Positions 35,303 through 45,060 are shown, counted from the stretch's first letter. The stretch is DNA of 64,000 bases from an uncultured Luminiphilus sp. (GCA_938091995.1 CALKNZ010000024.1:16395-80394), one strand, 5' to 3'. Notes: a model not told the origin generated them from the sequence alone. Numbers and translations are program-made.

Positions 35303-35743
35303 TCAGGTTTCTAGCAGAAAGGTAACGGGGCCATCATTGACCAGACTCACCTGCATATTGGCGCCGAAGCGTCCCGTTGCTATGTGACCCCTATGCTGAG
35401 CACGCATTAATTCAACGAACTCATCAAAAAAAAGACGTGCAACCTGAGGCTCCGCAGCACTGGAAAAACTCGGGCGCGCGCCCTTTTTAGTGTCGGCGGC
35501 CAATGTAAATTGCGACACCAATAACACATCGCCGGCGACATCGCGTATGGACTGATTCATACGGCCCTCGCTGTCGCTGAAAAGACGGTACCCAAGGAGA
35601 CGTTCACCCATACGCGCGACCCTTGCTCTATCGTCCCCTTTTTCAAAGCCGACAAATACCAAAAGCCCCTTATCGATGGCCCCCACCCGCTCACCGGCCA
35701 CTTCAACAGTGGCTTTAGTCACCCTTTGAATCAAACACTTCAT
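35303..35743 (-). CDS. dtd: D-aminoacyl-tRNA deacylase
   Basis: A 146-residue protein starting MKCLIQRVTKATVEV, with the catalytic-site motifs LLVSQFTLAAD and VNDGPVTFLLE (the cross-subunit Gly-Pro region). DTD clears D-amino acids wrongly attached to tRNA and also Gly-tRNA(Ala). The length and motifs are standard. The start overlaps the HIT gene stop (ATGA, 35740-35743). Confidence 0.96.
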   Translation of the reverse strand: MKCLIQRVTKATVEVAGERVGAIDKGLLVFVGFEKGDDRARVARMGERLLGYRLFSDSEGRMNQSIRDVAGDVLLVSQFTLAADTKKGARPSFSSAAEPQVARLFFDEFVELMRAQHRGHIATGRFGANMQVSLVNDGPVTFLLET

Positions 35744-36159
35744 AATTTAGGTAACTCTCGCCGTAGGGCGTCGATGGTGCTGGTAAGCGACGCCTGGTCA
35801 TAAGGCTTTGCCATACCCATACCCCACACCGGTGCGGGCCATGCCTCATCGCTGGAGTAACGCACCACAATATGAACGTGCAGCTGCGAAACGATATTAC
35901 CCAGTGCCGCAGTATTGATTTTATCGGCGTTATAAAGTGCTTGCATGACTTCTGCAAGCGCGAGGGTTTCCTTCAGCAGCGTTGCTCGCTCACCCTCTGG
36001 GAGATCAAACCATTCCGTCACCCCGGCAATGCGAGGTACGAGTACAATCCAGGGAAAACGCGCGTCATCCATAAGCAGCACGTCACAGAGTCCCCAGCCG
36101 ACAATGAGGTGAGTGTCAGCAGCCAAGCGCGGATCGAGTTCAAAGCCAGAAGTTGTCAC
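35740..36159 (-). CDS. HIT-domain (histidine triad) protein
   Basis: A 139-residue protein with the core QLHVHIVVRY, where the first two His and adjacent residues form the triad-like active site (the third position is Val-Val-Arg, as in many bacterial HIT relatives). HIT proteins hydrolyse nucleoside phosphoramidates or dinucleotides. The start is set at GTG 36159, four bases after the DsrE-like gene stop; the longer frame to 36291 reads through unrelated sequence. The stop overlaps dtd, so expression is shared. Confidence 0.85.
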   Translation of the reverse strand: MTTSGFELDPRLAADTHLIVGWGLCDVLLMDDARFPWIVLVPRIAGVTEWFDLPEGERATLLKETLALAEVMQALYNADKINTAALGNIVSQLHVHIVVRYSSDEAWPAPVWGMGMAKPYDQASLTSTIDALRRELPKL

Positions 36160-36163
36160 AGTA

Positions 36164-36733
36164 CTAAAACGGGATGAGGGTATAACCCTCTTGCTGTAAA
36201 CGCACATGAGCCCCCATGGCCGACAGCGCGACAACGACTTCAGGACGAATTTCATCCCAACCAATATTGCGAAAAGCTGCTGTCTGACCACACAGGTAAA
36301 TTTTTACCCCCGCGTTATGCAGTTGATTTAGCAACTCGGTATTGGGGTTGGGGTCATTATTCCTTGCCCGATAAGCCTCGTCCGATAGCAAATCGTTCGC
36401 GGCCATACCGTGCACGATAACGGCGAATTCAATGTTTTCCCGTGGAATACCCTGCTGGGCATACATATTGAGAAATCGCGCCACCGAGGTGAGCTTGAGA
36501 TTTCTATCGCCCGGGAAGTCGGCGGTACTGCCGATATCAATAGAGACTTTGTAATGGGTGCTGGGATCTAGACTATAAAATCCTGCTGGCGGCATTAAAA
36601 CCGGGCCATAATCGGGTACTACCGGACCCATCAAAGGCTCACTGCTCAACGCATCTTCCTGAGCAAGCAGCGTATTTGACAGGGTGATGCCGCCGCAACA
36701 GCAAATTAACAGCATCAAAGTTCCTAAGCGCAT
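36164..36733 (-). CDS. Exported DsrE-family protein
   Basis: A 189-residue protein with a signal peptide (LGTLMLLICCCGGITLSN) and a DsrE-like domain. Characteristic are FLNMYAQQGIPRENIEFAVIVHG and VKIYLCGQTA, with the conserved Cys at the position used by DsrE/DsrF-like proteins for sulfur transfer. Exported members of this family are common in marine bacteria, with no proven role. AAGGA precedes the ATG. It heads a five-gene chain with HIT, dtd and azlCD. Confidence 0.85.
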   Translation of the reverse strand: MRLGTLMLLICCCGGITLSNTLLAQEDALSSEPLMGPVVPDYGPVLMPPAGFYSLDPSTHYKVSIDIGSTADFPGDRNLKLTSVARFLNMYAQQGIPRENIEFAVIVHGMAANDLLSDEAYRARNNDPNPNTELLNQLHNAGVKIYLCGQTAAFRNIGWDEIRPEVVVALSAMGAHVRLQQEGYTLIPF

Positions 36734-36831
36734 GTTTGTTCCTTAATGACTGGGGCGTGCTGCAGCATGGTACTAAACTTTACCCCCAAGACGAGCAGCC
36801 CAAACGCCAGTGCTGGTCTATAGCAGGCTGA

Positions 36832-38148
36832 TCAAGACGGCTTTGCACCGCGCTCCAAAGTTCTACTGTGGGTAATCCAGCCCTGAAGGTAATATGAAAA
36901 CCTTCGAAGGTGGCGCTTCAACTCGTTGTCCATCGCTTGAATAGCCAAGTCACCCCCCTGGGCACTGATCAATGCAACGACGTCAGCCTCCAATTCATAA
37001 CCCACCCATTCAAAATTGGGATCACTAACGTAACGCGATGGCACCTGCTTTGACAGAGTTTCATCCAGACCCGCACCCAGGGCGACTGACTGAGCCGTCA
37101 AATCTGACACGACGCCTTCCGGAGTGAAGCATGCCGTTAAAGGTTCTGAGATGGCCAAAAGCAACGGCGCCTGCCAGTCGCCCTGCTGCATTAACGCCAA
37201 TAGCCGACGATACTGATAAGACTCCAAGACGCCGTGGCGATTAGAGACCAGTTGGATCAAATCATTCGTGTCGCCCATAACCACTGACCATAAAGCAGAC
37301 AACAAATTGACCCCGGGCAGCGGGTCCGTGTGATACGGCTGAGTCAGGTCGCCAACATAGTGCAGCGCCCAACCCATAAATCGCCAACCCCAATACTCGT
37401 GCCCACTGGCAAAAGCCAAACGTGCTAACTCCTCATATTGTTTTATCCGCCACAGCGGCAAAGTTCGTTTTAGTGTGGGCTGCGCAAATTCGGTAATCAC
37501 ATCCAAATGGTAAAAACCCATATGCAAAGGTGCCTGAGAGCCGTAAGGAAGATTCGGATTGCCAAAAGGTTGCTCCCCCAACCCGTACCGAGCACCCGCG
37601 GCGGTGCTGTTATTAGCATAAAGCCCCACATCCATACCCAGATCAGGTTCATCACTGGCGCTGGCCAGAATATAAGCGGGACTAATGCGCTCTCCAGCAG
37701 TCAGCGGCAGATATTCGCGCTCCTGCACCGAGTCGCCGCTGGGAAGATAGGACAGGTCTGACCATCCTAGGGTTTCAGTGCCAGGCGCGATAACGTCGTC
37801 AGCCATCACTTGACGATAGAGCCCGTAATTCAGGCGCGGACTTATTCTCAGCGCGGCGATAAACTGACGTCGAAGATCATCTGCATCCGATGCATCGAAG
37901 AGCAGTGCCTCAGGAGTGGGGGGGTACTCAGGATCGTTTGCAATCATTGAAGTTTCTAACTGCGTTAAAACTTTAGCAATGCCTGCCGCTTCAGATTTTA
38001 AAAAAAACTCGAGGGGTTCTACCACGATGCGTGACTGCATTAATGTCGCGTCTGTGCGCAGCATGGGCCATGCTAAACTGGCATGGTCTGACCATGCGGC
38101 CGCCTGATGACAGGTCATTAAACACACCGCCAAGAAAACTGATCGCAT
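36832..38148 (-). CDS. Exported protein of the phospholipase C/P1 nuclease superfamily
   Basis: A 438-residue exported protein. Signal cleavage after the AAA near residue 18 would leave Trp as first mature residue (WSDHASLAWP), as in zinc-dependent phospholipase C and P1 nuclease, where the N-terminal Trp binds zinc. A second zinc region is visible as WALHYVGDLTQPYHTDPLPG, with His, Asp and His. The chain is longer than P1 nuclease (about 270) and includes unmatched stretches, so it may be a lipase-type or other member. GGAG lies 7 bases before the ATG. The gene stands alone; a different member of the superfamily is at 45061. Confidence 0.75.
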   Translation of the reverse strand: MRSVFLAVCLMTCHQAAAWSDHASLAWPMLRTDATLMQSRIVVEPLEFFLKSEAAGIAKVLTQLETSMIANDPEYPPTPEALLFDASDADDLRRQFIAALRISPRLNYGLYRQVMADDVIAPGTETLGWSDLSYLPSGDSVQEREYLPLTAGERISPAYILASASDEPDLGMDVGLYANNSTAAGARYGLGEQPFGNPNLPYGSQAPLHMGFYHLDVITEFAQPTLKRTLPLWRIKQYEELARLAFASGHEYWGWRFMGWALHYVGDLTQPYHTDPLPGVNLLSALWSVVMGDTNDLIQLVSNRHGVLESYQYRRLLALMQQGDWQAPLLLAISEPLTACFTPEGVVSDLTAQSVALGAGLDETLSKQVPSRYVSDPNFEWVGYELEADVVALISAQGGDLAIQAMDNELKRHLRRFSYYLQGWITHSRTLERGAKPS

Positions 38149-38292
38149 GAGAAAACTCCACGGATTAAAAGATTAGCCAAACTCGCAGTTTTCAGGTTGT
38201 ATTACAAGACGGGTTAAAATGCCGCGGCAGCAGAAGTTTCGACCTGACCAAAGTCTCGTGCCCGATTGCATATTGCAGGAGTTAAATCCCCT

Positions 38293-38664
38293 ATGAAGTT
38301 ACCACTTCTTGGACTGCTAATTTTTTTATTGTCGGCCTGTGGAGGCTCTGAAATGCCCGAGAACAACACGCAACATATCTTGGCACTCATTTTTGCCGGC
38401 GCTACCGTCATTGATGTAAGAACACCGGCTGAGGTCGCTGAAGGCGCCCTGCCTAATGCACTGAACATCATCCACACCGATATCGTTGCTGGCGTTGATG
38501 CCCTTGCTCTGCCCACCGATACACCTCTGGTTTTGTACTGTCGAAGTGGTAATCGCTCAGGTATCGCGGCTGCAATGCTACAAGCTGAGGGCTATACCCA
38601 GGTCACCAATGGCGGAAGCTATCTGCCATTAGCCGAGGCCCTTGAACAAACGCCGGCTCTGTAA
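38293..38664 (+). CDS. Rhodanese-domain lipoprotein
   Basis: A 123-residue protein with a lipoprotein signal (LIFLLSACGG, Cys after the LSA lipobox) and a single rhodanese domain. The active-site loop is CRSGNRSG, preceded by VIDVRTPAEVAEGALPNA. Rhodaneses carry sulfane sulfur on the loop Cys. Attachment to a membrane places it in the periplasm. ATG 38293 is chosen with AGGAG about 11 bases upstream; the longer frame from 38266 would disrupt the lipoprotein signal. Confidence 0.92.
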   Translation: MKLPLLGLLIFLLSACGGSEMPENNTQHILALIFAGATVIDVRTPAEVAEGALPNALNIIHTDIVAGVDALALPTDTPLVLYCRSGNRSGIAAAMLQAEGYTQVTNGGSYLPLAEALEQTPAL

Positions 38665-38685
38665 GTTATACGGCAACACCTACCG

Positions 38686-39588
38686 GTGAATTCTCAGCAA
38701 TCAGACAAGCAAGCCCTACTTTTTGGTTTGGGCGCCGTAGTACTTTGGAGTACGGTCGCAACCGCTTTTAATTTAAGCCTCAACTTCGTTACACCGCTCA
38801 CTCTGGTCACCGTCGCCAGCTTTACTTCATGGTTATTTCTCGGAGCAATCCTGCTGCTCTCGGGTGATCTATTAACCCTGAGAACAATAAAAACTCCTGA
38901 GTGGATTCGACTCCTGACCTTGGGATTAATTAACCCAACCCTTTATTATTTTCTGCTGTTTGGCGCTTACGCCAAACTGCCAGCCCAAGAGGCTATGGCG
39001 ATAAACTATACCTGGGGATTGGTGCTACCTCTGCTAGCTGCCCCCCTTTTGGGACAACCCTTACAACGCCGCGACATGGCTTCTGCAGCCGTCAGCTATT
39101 GCGGTGTCTTTGTCATAGCCACCCGCGGCGATGTCCTGGCCTTCGAATTGTCCAATCCTGAAGGGGTCGGGCTAGCGGTGGCGTCCACGGTACTCTGGGC
39201 GCTGTACTGGATCGGTAATACCCGAATCACTACGCCGCCGATTCAAGGCCTATTTGTTGGATTTACCGCTGCCACAGCCGTCCTAATGACCATCTCGGTA
39301 TTTACAGGAAGCTTGATTCATCTGCCCTGGCAGGCTTTGGCTGGAGGCCTCTATATTGGCTTTTTTGAAATGGGGCTAAGCTTCATCCTTTGGCTTAAAG
39401 CTATGCGATTGACTCAAAATACCGCGCGCATTTCGACGTTAATCTTTTTGTCTCCGCCGCTGTCACTGATCTTAATTTGGGCCATCCTCGACGAGGTGAT
39501 TAAAGGCTCCACATTGGTAGGTCTGGCAATGATTTTGACCGGACTCGCCGTGCAGCATTGGCCACGTTCCCCCGCCCCGTCAGTCTGA
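38686..39588 (+). CDS. DMT/EamA-family transporter
   Basis: A 300-residue membrane protein with ten predicted helices in two EamA repeats (first around GLGAVVLWSTVATAFNLSL, second around GVGLAVASTVLWALYWIGN). DMT exporters move small metabolites or amino acids out of the cell. It begins with GTG 38686, 21 bases after the rhodanese gene, without a strong ribosome binding site. Its end overlaps the convergent modC end by 9 bases. The substrate is unknown. Confidence 0.9.
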   Translation: MNSQQSDKQALLFGLGAVVLWSTVATAFNLSLNFVTPLTLVTVASFTSWLFLGAILLLSGDLLTLRTIKTPEWIRLLTLGLINPTLYYFLLFGAYAKLPAQEAMAINYTWGLVLPLLAAPLLGQPLQRRDMASAAVSYCGVFVIATRGDVLAFELSNPEGVGLAVASTVLWALYWIGNTRITTPPIQGLFVGFTAATAVLMTISVFTGSLIHLPWQALAGGLYIGFFEMGLSFILWLKAMRLTQNTARISTLIFLSPPLSLILIWAILDEVIKGSTLVGLAMILTGLAVQHWPRSPAPSV

Positions 39589-40659
39589 GGTAAGAGACGC
39601 GGTCTTGAGCAGTGCAAACACGTGTTGAGATTCCCTTAAGTTTAATTCATCCAGTGACGCCCGAGTCATCCGGACACGAAGACTCTGCCCCCCCACCGCA
39701 ACCAGAACGTCAGCAAAGGGCGATACTGCATCGATACGAATATGGGTCACGATGGCAGGCAACACATTGCGAATTGAAATTCCCTCGGGCTTTTGCACGG
39801 CAATGGCAACGTCCGTTGCAAAAACTCGTATTCGAACACTGCTGCCGGGTTCAGCGACCAATCCGGAAAGGGACAGTGGCTGCCCCCCGAATACCAGGCA
39901 CGTCAACTGATAGTCGAGATCATGGGAAGCGACATGCGCAGTAATGATTGAGCTAGCCTCGTGTCGTCCCGCTACTTCCGGCAAATCCAACTGCACCAAA
40001 ACGTCAGTCACCGAACCCAGCGCAGCGCACCTACCCCCACGAAGTATCAACAGCTGGTCTGCCAGCTGAGTCAACTCGTCGAGGGTATGCGCGACATATA
40101 AGGTAGGAATTTTAAAGTGATCGATAACTTGGCGTAGATAGGGCAGCAACTCAACTCGATAGCCGAGGTCTGCTGCTGACAGCGGTTCATCGAGCAGCAA
40201 TAGCTCAGGTGCGCTCATTAGCGCTCGAGCGAGAGCCACCCGTTGACGTTCTCCCCCAGACAGCCCCTCAGGTCTGCGCATGAGTAGGTCCTCAAGCCCC
40301 AATGTCTTAATGACCTCAAGGTGCGGTAATAACTGGCCCACAGCGCGATCAGCAGCAAAGTCCAAATTACCGCCGACTGTAAGATGAGGAAATAACCGTG
40401 CGTCCTGAAAAACCATGCCTATGCGACGCTTGTGTGGCGGCACAAAAATGCCCCTCGCGCTATCCAGCCATGGGCTGCCGCCAAACTCAATCAGGCCGCG
40501 TTCAGTTCGATCTAGACCTGCCAGAATCCGCAGCAGCGTCGTCTTGCCCGCCCCGTTATTACCGAGCACCCCCAGCACTGTATCAACATGTAACGCTTCG
40601 TTGATGTTCAAAGAAAAGTCGCCGACGGTTTTTTCGAGATCAATGCGCAATACCGTCAT
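39580..40659 (-). CDS. modC: Molybdate ABC transporter ATP-binding protein
   Basis: A 359-residue ABC ATPase. It has Walker A GNNGAGKTTLL, the Q-loop in VFQDARLFPHL, the signature LSGGERQRVALARAL, Walker B ELLLLDEPLSA and the switch His in LYVAHTLDEL. The C-terminal 70 residues form the Mop/TOBE domain, typical of ModC, that senses molybdate. It follows modB by 4 bases. ATP hydrolysis drives molybdate uptake for molybdenum cofactor enzymes, none of which lies in this window. Confidence 0.95.
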   Translation of the reverse strand: MTVLRIDLEKTVGDFSLNINEALHVDTVLGVLGNNGAGKTTLLRILAGLDRTERGLIEFGGSPWLDSARGIFVPPHKRRIGMVFQDARLFPHLTVGGNLDFAADRAVGQLLPHLEVIKTLGLEDLLMRRPEGLSGGERQRVALARALMSAPELLLLDEPLSAADLGYRVELLPYLRQVIDHFKIPTLYVAHTLDELTQLADQLLILRGGRCAALGSVTDVLVQLDLPEVAGRHEASSIITAHVASHDLDYQLTCLVFGGQPLSLSGLVAEPGSSVRIRVFATDVAIAVQKPEGISIRNVLPAIVTHIRIDAVSPFADVLVAVGGQSLRVRMTRASLDELNLRESQHVFALLKTASLTSD

Positions 40660-40663
40660 CGCC

Positions 40664-41347
40664 TTAAACTCCAGGACCCAAGCGGAAGGAAAAGCGACGA
40701 TTCATGCCATAGACCGCCAGCAGCACGATAAAAGAAAACCCCAGCAATATAGCGGCCATGGTGTGGGCACTGCCGTAGTTAAGGGTTTCAACCGCCTCGT
40801 AAAGCGCCACCGATACCACCCGAGTTTCCCCAGGTATATTACCGCCAATCATTAGCACCACACCGAACTCGCCCAAGGTATGCGCAAACACGAGTACCGC
40901 CGCGGTTAGGTAGCCTCGCCTAGACAAGGGCAGCACTAATCGAAAAAAACGGTCTAAGGGTGAAGCACCTAAAGTAGCGCCAGCCTCCAACACCCCCCGA
41001 CTAACACCAGAAAAGGCTGCTTGGATAGGTTGCGTGGCAAAGGGCAAGGAGTAAATCACTGAGGCAATGACAAGCCCAGTAAAGCTAAAGTTCAACGGCT
41101 GACCGGTAATACTAAACCACCAGGCACCGGGCCCATTTCCCGGTGCAAACAGCAGCAGCAAGTAAAAACCCATGACCGTAGGGGGTAATACCAAAGGCAG
41201 GGCAACCACAGCTTCAATCCAACCGATCCACCGCCATCGCGAATGCGCCAACCACCACGCCAGGGGGGTGGCTACAATCAACAGGATCACCATAGTAAGT
41301 CCAGCGAGCTGTGTGGTCAGTAAGAAAGCTTGCCAATCAATAGCCAT
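40664..41347 (-). CDS. modB: Molybdate ABC transporter permease
   Basis: A 227-residue permease with five or so helices and the EAA-loop segment EAGATLGASPLDRFFRLVLPLSRRG (in parts: EAGATLGAS, RLVLPLSRRG), typical of ModB. It pairs with ModC and receives molybdate from ModA. ATG 41347 is used, with GGAGGG about 12 bases upstream; a GTG at 41359 overlapping the modA stop is also possible. Confidence 0.94.
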   Translation of the reverse strand: MAIDWQAFLLTTQLAGLTMVILLIVATPLAWWLAHSRWRWIGWIEAVVALPLVLPPTVMGFYLLLLFAPGNGPGAWWFSITGQPLNFSFTGLVIASVIYSLPFATQPIQAAFSGVSRGVLEAGATLGASPLDRFFRLVLPLSRRGYLTAAVLVFAHTLGEFGVVLMIGGNIPGETRVVSVALYEAVETLNYGSAHTMAAILLGFSFIVLLAVYGMNRRFSFRLGPGV

Positions 41348-41355
41348 TTTGCTGA

Positions 41356-42120
41356 TCACCCTCCCACCACATATCCCAAAGCATTGAGCATAACTGAGGC
41401 TTGTTCAGATAGCAGAAAGTGCCTGAAATTTTGGCCATGCGGATGCATGTCCTGATGGTTGATAAGCACCAGTGCCTGCTCGATAGGCTCGTGCCAGGCC
41501 TCGGGAATAACTCTATATTCGGAGGGCGGCACACCCTGGGCTAATACTTGAGAGAGCGCCACGAAGCCACCTGGCACCGATCCAGTCGCGACCTGAGTGT
41601 AGGTGGTGCTGATATTTTGTCCACGCACAATACGCATACTGCTGGCTTGTTTTGAGAACCGTGCCATAACCTGGGAAGCAGCACGGCCATAGGGCGCAAG
41701 AGCTGGATTGGCGAGAGCCATGCTTGCAGACTCTGTCATGAAATCTGCCAGCTCTGGAGGGTGGGTAGCTCCTGGCACCCAAAGTACCAGTCGACCTCGG
41801 GCATAAACGGCATAGCTCAAATCGGTGGCTATATTCTTCGTCATCAGAGCACGCGGACGATCGGTGTCTGCCGCCAACAGCAGGTCTATGGGAGCACCCT
41901 GTGTAATTTGTGCATAAAGCAAACCTGTAGAACCCATGACAAGCCTAACGGGTACACCGGTATTTTCGGTGAATCTTGCAGAAATCTGCGCCGCGGCATC
42001 TGCAAAATTAGCTGCTACCGCAATAATCAAGGGTCTCTCCTGAGATACCTCAGCATGACTGGTCAAAATATTCAGGGACAGAAGGAGAAGGGCAATCCGC
42101 CTAACCCATGGGGTGAACAT
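41356..42120 (-). CDS. modA: Molybdate-binding periplasmic protein
   Basis: A 254-residue protein with a signal peptide (IALLLLSLNILTSHAE) and the ModA core: IAVAANFADAAAQISARF and LVMGSTGLLYAQITQGAPIDLLLAADTD (in parts: VMGSTGLLYAQI, DLLLAADTD). These residues bind the oxyanion. It is the first mod gene, 68 bases after the oxygenase gene on the same strand. AAAGG lies very near the ATG. No molybdate-responsive operator or Moco riboswitch was recognised upstream. Confidence 0.95.
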   Translation of the reverse strand: MFTPWVRRIALLLLSLNILTSHAEVSQERPLIIAVAANFADAAAQISARFTENTGVPVRLVMGSTGLLYAQITQGAPIDLLLAADTDRPRALMTKNIATDLSYAVYARGRLVLWVPGATHPPELADFMTESASMALANPALAPYGRAASQVMARFSKQASSMRIVRGQNISTTYTQVATGSVPGGFVALSQVLAQGVPPSEYRVIPEAWHEPIEQALVLINHQDMHPHGQNFRHFLLSEQASVMLNALGYVVGG

Positions 42121-42188
42121 TTCCTTTATGCCCTCCCCTCGATTCGTAAAGGTCCAACCTGTAGAAGACGTTGATTCAAAGCGCTGGC

Positions 42189-43049
42189 TTAAGTCATCGA
42201 GGCCGGCAACACACCCAGCTCATCCAATCGCTCCTGCAAATAGCTTTCTGCAGTATAGCGCGCCGAGAGTACTACCTCAGGACGCGGGTGCAGGAATAGG
42301 GGTAAGGACATACGCCCGTGAGCACCGGAATGACGACTATGGACCACTCGGTGTGTGGTCGAAGGTAGCCAGCCTCCCAAAACCTCCTGAAGCATATCGC
42401 CAATGTTGACCAACAGCTGTTCCGGCTGGTTGGGAGCCTTAATCCATTCACCGTTTCGTGCGCGAATTTCGAGCCCCGGACCGTCCGCGGCCGGTAACAG
42501 GGTTAGTAAATTAATATCCTCATGGGGCGCAGCACTAGGACCCGACATCCCCTCAGACATCGAAGGGTAATGCAGTACCCGCAGCATACTTTGGCGGCTA
42601 CCCTCAATCATGTGACTTAAGGGCTCTCCCAGTTTCGCCATGACCTCGGCCGGAGCCTGTTGTTCTATATGGGTGAGAAGTTCACTGGCAAAACCAACCG
42701 CCTGCTGAAAATGCGCGGCCAGGTTCTCCTTAAGCTCTGGAGGACATCGCCCCCAGGAGTAGTACTGAAAATACTCCTTAAAGTCGCGCTGGCAACTGCC
42801 CTTAGCCTGCTCCGCCACCTGTAACGAAAAATAACCGTCCTGCTGGACTGGATCCATGGCGTAGGTTGTGGCGACGCCCTGGGAAAAATAGTCGCGCCAC
42901 TGTGCGTAAATAGCCCGAACGCGCGACATATTTAACGGGTGATCAATCAGAGCGCCGAAGCCAAAATTTCGCAAGGAGTCGACAAATAGACTGGGGAAAT
43001 TAGGGTCTTTACAGGAGATTAACGGAAGAACAGACTGCGGCACCGACAC
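42189..43049 (-). CDS. 2-oxoglutarate/Fe(II)-dependent oxygenase, isopenicillin-N-synthase-like
   Basis: A 286-residue enzyme of the double-stranded beta-helix type. The iron ligands are His and Asp in PHEDINLLTLL and the distal His in STTHRVVHS; the oxoglutarate Arg-x-Ser is RMSLPLFLHP. The N-terminal part resembles the non-haem dioxygenase N domain. The substrate is not deducible. It starts with GTG 43049, three bases after the transporter stop; a second GTG at 43043 has AGGG at a better distance and may be the true start. It sits between a nucleoside transporter and modABC on the same strand. Confidence 0.9.
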   Translation of the reverse strand: MSVPQSVLPLISCKDPNFPSLFVDSLRNFGFGALIDHPLNMSRVRAIYAQWRDYFSQGVATTYAMDPVQQDGYFSLQVAEQAKGSCQRDFKEYFQYYSWGRCPPELKENLAAHFQQAVGFASELLTHIEQQAPAEVMAKLGEPLSHMIEGSRQSMLRVLHYPSMSEGMSGPSAAPHEDINLLTLLPAADGPGLEIRARNGEWIKAPNQPEQLLVNIGDMLQEVLGGWLPSTTHRVVHSRHSGAHGRMSLPLFLHPRPEVVLSARYTAESYLQERLDELGVLPASMT

Positions 43050-43052
43050 GCC

Positions 43053-44273
43053 CTATGAGCCCAGTGACACAAAGAGTCCGGCTAATGCCGCACTCATCAA
43101 GTTAGAGAGCGTCGCTGCTAAAAGCGCCCTCAATCCAAAGCGGGATATCTCATCTCGGCGCGCTGGCGCAATGGCGCCCAAACCGCCCAGCAGAATAGCG
43201 ATGGAAGACAGATTAGCAAAGCCACACAATGCGAAAATAACAATGGCCGATGCAACCGGAGAAAACTGATCAGCGATGTCGGTGTAGGCCACATAAGCCA
43301 CGAATTCGTTGAGAACCAACTTTTGACCAATTAGGCTTCCGGCCATGGTCGCCTCCGACCAGGGTACACCCAGTAACCAGGCCAGCGGTTGAAAAATAAT
43401 ACCCAGCAGCCCTTCCAGTGAAAGGTCTGTAAGCCCTATCAGAGAGCCACCCCAGCCCAACACGCCGTTGACCAGCGCAATCAGGCCAATAAAGGCAATC
43501 AGCATAGCGGCGATAGCGCCTGCCATACGAAAGCCATCCATAGCACCGCTGGCTGCGGCATCGACGAGATTGACGTAACTGTCGCGTTCGGGCCCCTCGC
43601 CACGCTCGGGACGAACCGGCACATCCGTTTCAGGCTCGAGCAATTTAGCCATCAGCAGGCCCCCGGGGGCAGCCATAAATGAAGCGGCAAGGAGGTACTC
43701 TAATGGAATACCCAAAGCAGCATAGCCGGCCATCACTGTCCCGGCGATAGAGGCCATTCCGCCCACCATAATGGCAAATAGCTCAGAGGTCGTCATACCA
43801 GCCAGGTAGGGACGCACCACCAACGGCGCCTCTGCTTGCCCTACAAAAATATTGGCTGATGCGGACAGGGATTCTGTGTGACTAGTACCTAAAATTTTCT
43901 TCAGCGCACCCCCAAGTATTCGAATCACCCAGTGCATAACACCAATGTGATACAGCACAGCGATCAGAGCACTAAAAAAGATCACCACCGGCAGTACACT
44001 GAAGGCGAATATAAAACCCAGGTTACTGTCGAGAGAGACTAGCCCTCCGAACATGAAATCGATTCCGGCTCGGCTAAAACCCAGTAGCGCCGCAATGTAT
44101 TCAGACGCGATTTTAAGTGCCGCCTGCCCCCAGTTGCTAAACAGGGCAACGTAACCAATCAGTACTTGAAGTGCGAACGCCAAGCCTACTGTGCGCAGGT
44201 TGATCGCACGTCGATTAGAGGACAGCAACCCAGCCAATAGAAGTAAAAAGCCAATACCTAACAGACTGCTCAT
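43053..44273 (-). CDS. Concentrative nucleoside transporter (NupC/CNT family)
   Basis: A 406-residue membrane protein of the CNT family. The hallmarks are [23 protein letters not shown] (here [17 protein letters not shown]), [19 protein letters not shown] and NEFVAYV. These carry the QAEAP nucleoside site and the second helical hairpin. It takes up nucleosides with Na+ or H+. The ATG overlaps the stop of the upstream CxxC protein gene (44270-44273). Neighbouring genes do not suggest a nucleoside catabolic operon. Confidence 0.95.
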   Translation of the reverse strand: MSSLLGIGFLLLLAGLLSSNRRAINLRTVGLAFALQVLIGYVALFSNWGQAALKIASEYIAALLGFSRAGIDFMFGGLVSLDSNLGFIFAFSVLPVVIFFSALIAVLYHIGVMHWVIRILGGALKKILGTSHTESLSASANIFVGQAEAPLVVRPYLAGMTTSELFAIMVGGMASIAGTVMAGYAALGIPLEYLLAASFMAAPGGLLMAKLLEPETDVPVRPERGEGPERDSYVNLVDAAASGAMDGFRMAGAIAAMLIAFIGLIALVNGVLGWGGSLIGLTDLSLEGLLGIIFQPLAWLLGVPWSEATMAGSLIGQKLVLNEFVAYVAYTDIADQFSPVASAIVIFALCGFANLSSIAILLGGLGAIAPARRDEISRFGLRALLAATLSNLMSAALAGLFVSLGS

Positions 44274-44746
44274 GAACTCTGCCTTAGCTCTGCAGATCCA
44301 TAAACACTGGGTATTTTTTCCCGCCTCATCTGCTGGCCCGGGGTGGGGGGTACGAACGGCTGTCTAGCGTCACCTTCAGCCGATGCATCAGCTGTAACGG
44401 CAACGTTTAACAGCGCTAGAAACGTCTCGTAATCGCCACCACAGGTTTCCAGCTTCTCGGCAGCAAGCAGTGTTCGAAAGCCGTCATCCCGCTGCTCTAC
44501 AACCAGTGGCAGTTTGCCCTGGGTATACGCGGCCAAAGCGCTGCTTTGTTCGTCGCGATGCATCCACTGAAGCTTGCAGGATAGACCTGAATCCTTACGC
44601 CATGCCTTTTTACCCGCGGGATTCCAACCATGACTGATATCACACAGGGCGCAATGGCGGTTGCCCGCGAGCTTACCTAAGACATAACTCACTTCCCCCG
44701 CGAGGGTTCCATCAGCATCGTAAATGGCAAAATACTGGGCGGTCAC
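44270..44746 (-). CDS. Conserved CxxC protein of unknown function
   Basis: A 158-residue protein starting [19 protein letters not shown] if GTG 44746 is used, with GGAG 6 bases upstream; a TTG at 44758 is less likely. The core [18 protein letters not shown] contains a CxxC-His cluster that could bind metal or be redox active. The C-terminal 35 residues look disordered. I do not know a function. Its stop overlaps the transporter start, so the two are expressed together. Confidence 0.75.
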   Translation of the reverse strand: MTAQYFAIYDADGTLAGEVSYVLGKLAGNRHCALCDISHGWNPAGKKAWRKDSGLSCKLQWMHRDEQSSALAAYTQGKLPLVVEQRDDGFRTLLAAEKLETCGGDYETFLALLNVAVTADASAEGDARQPFVPPTPGQQMRREKIPSVYGSAELRQSS

Positions 44747-45060
44747 TATGTACTCCAAGCACCCTACGGTGGCTGAAAAGAACAGTTGGGGGTCGATAAC
44801 GGGTCCGATAATACCCCATGATGCCGCAAAGCCACACCGTTGACCTCTGAGCAGCCAACCGATTTTTGACCTTTAGGGTTTGTGGGCTAGGATTTGACGG
44901 TTGTTCATGAGGTAATCGTGGGAGAGGTCTGCCAATTTGCTCGCGCTAACCCACTGGCAACTCTAGGGTCGGATATCGTAGGCTCTTAAGCCCAAATTCT
45001 GCTGTGAAAAATCGCTGTACTAAGGCAGGGTGTCACGTCGTTTTGTCTGGAGCTGTCAAA
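44747..45060. promoter_or_regulatory. Divergent gap before the S1/P1 nuclease gene
   Basis: About 310 bases between divergent genes, so promoters for both must lie here. I could not identify a clear promoter, palindrome or RNA. The last 57 bases are an open GTG-started extension of the nuclease frame (45004). Confidence 0.45.
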
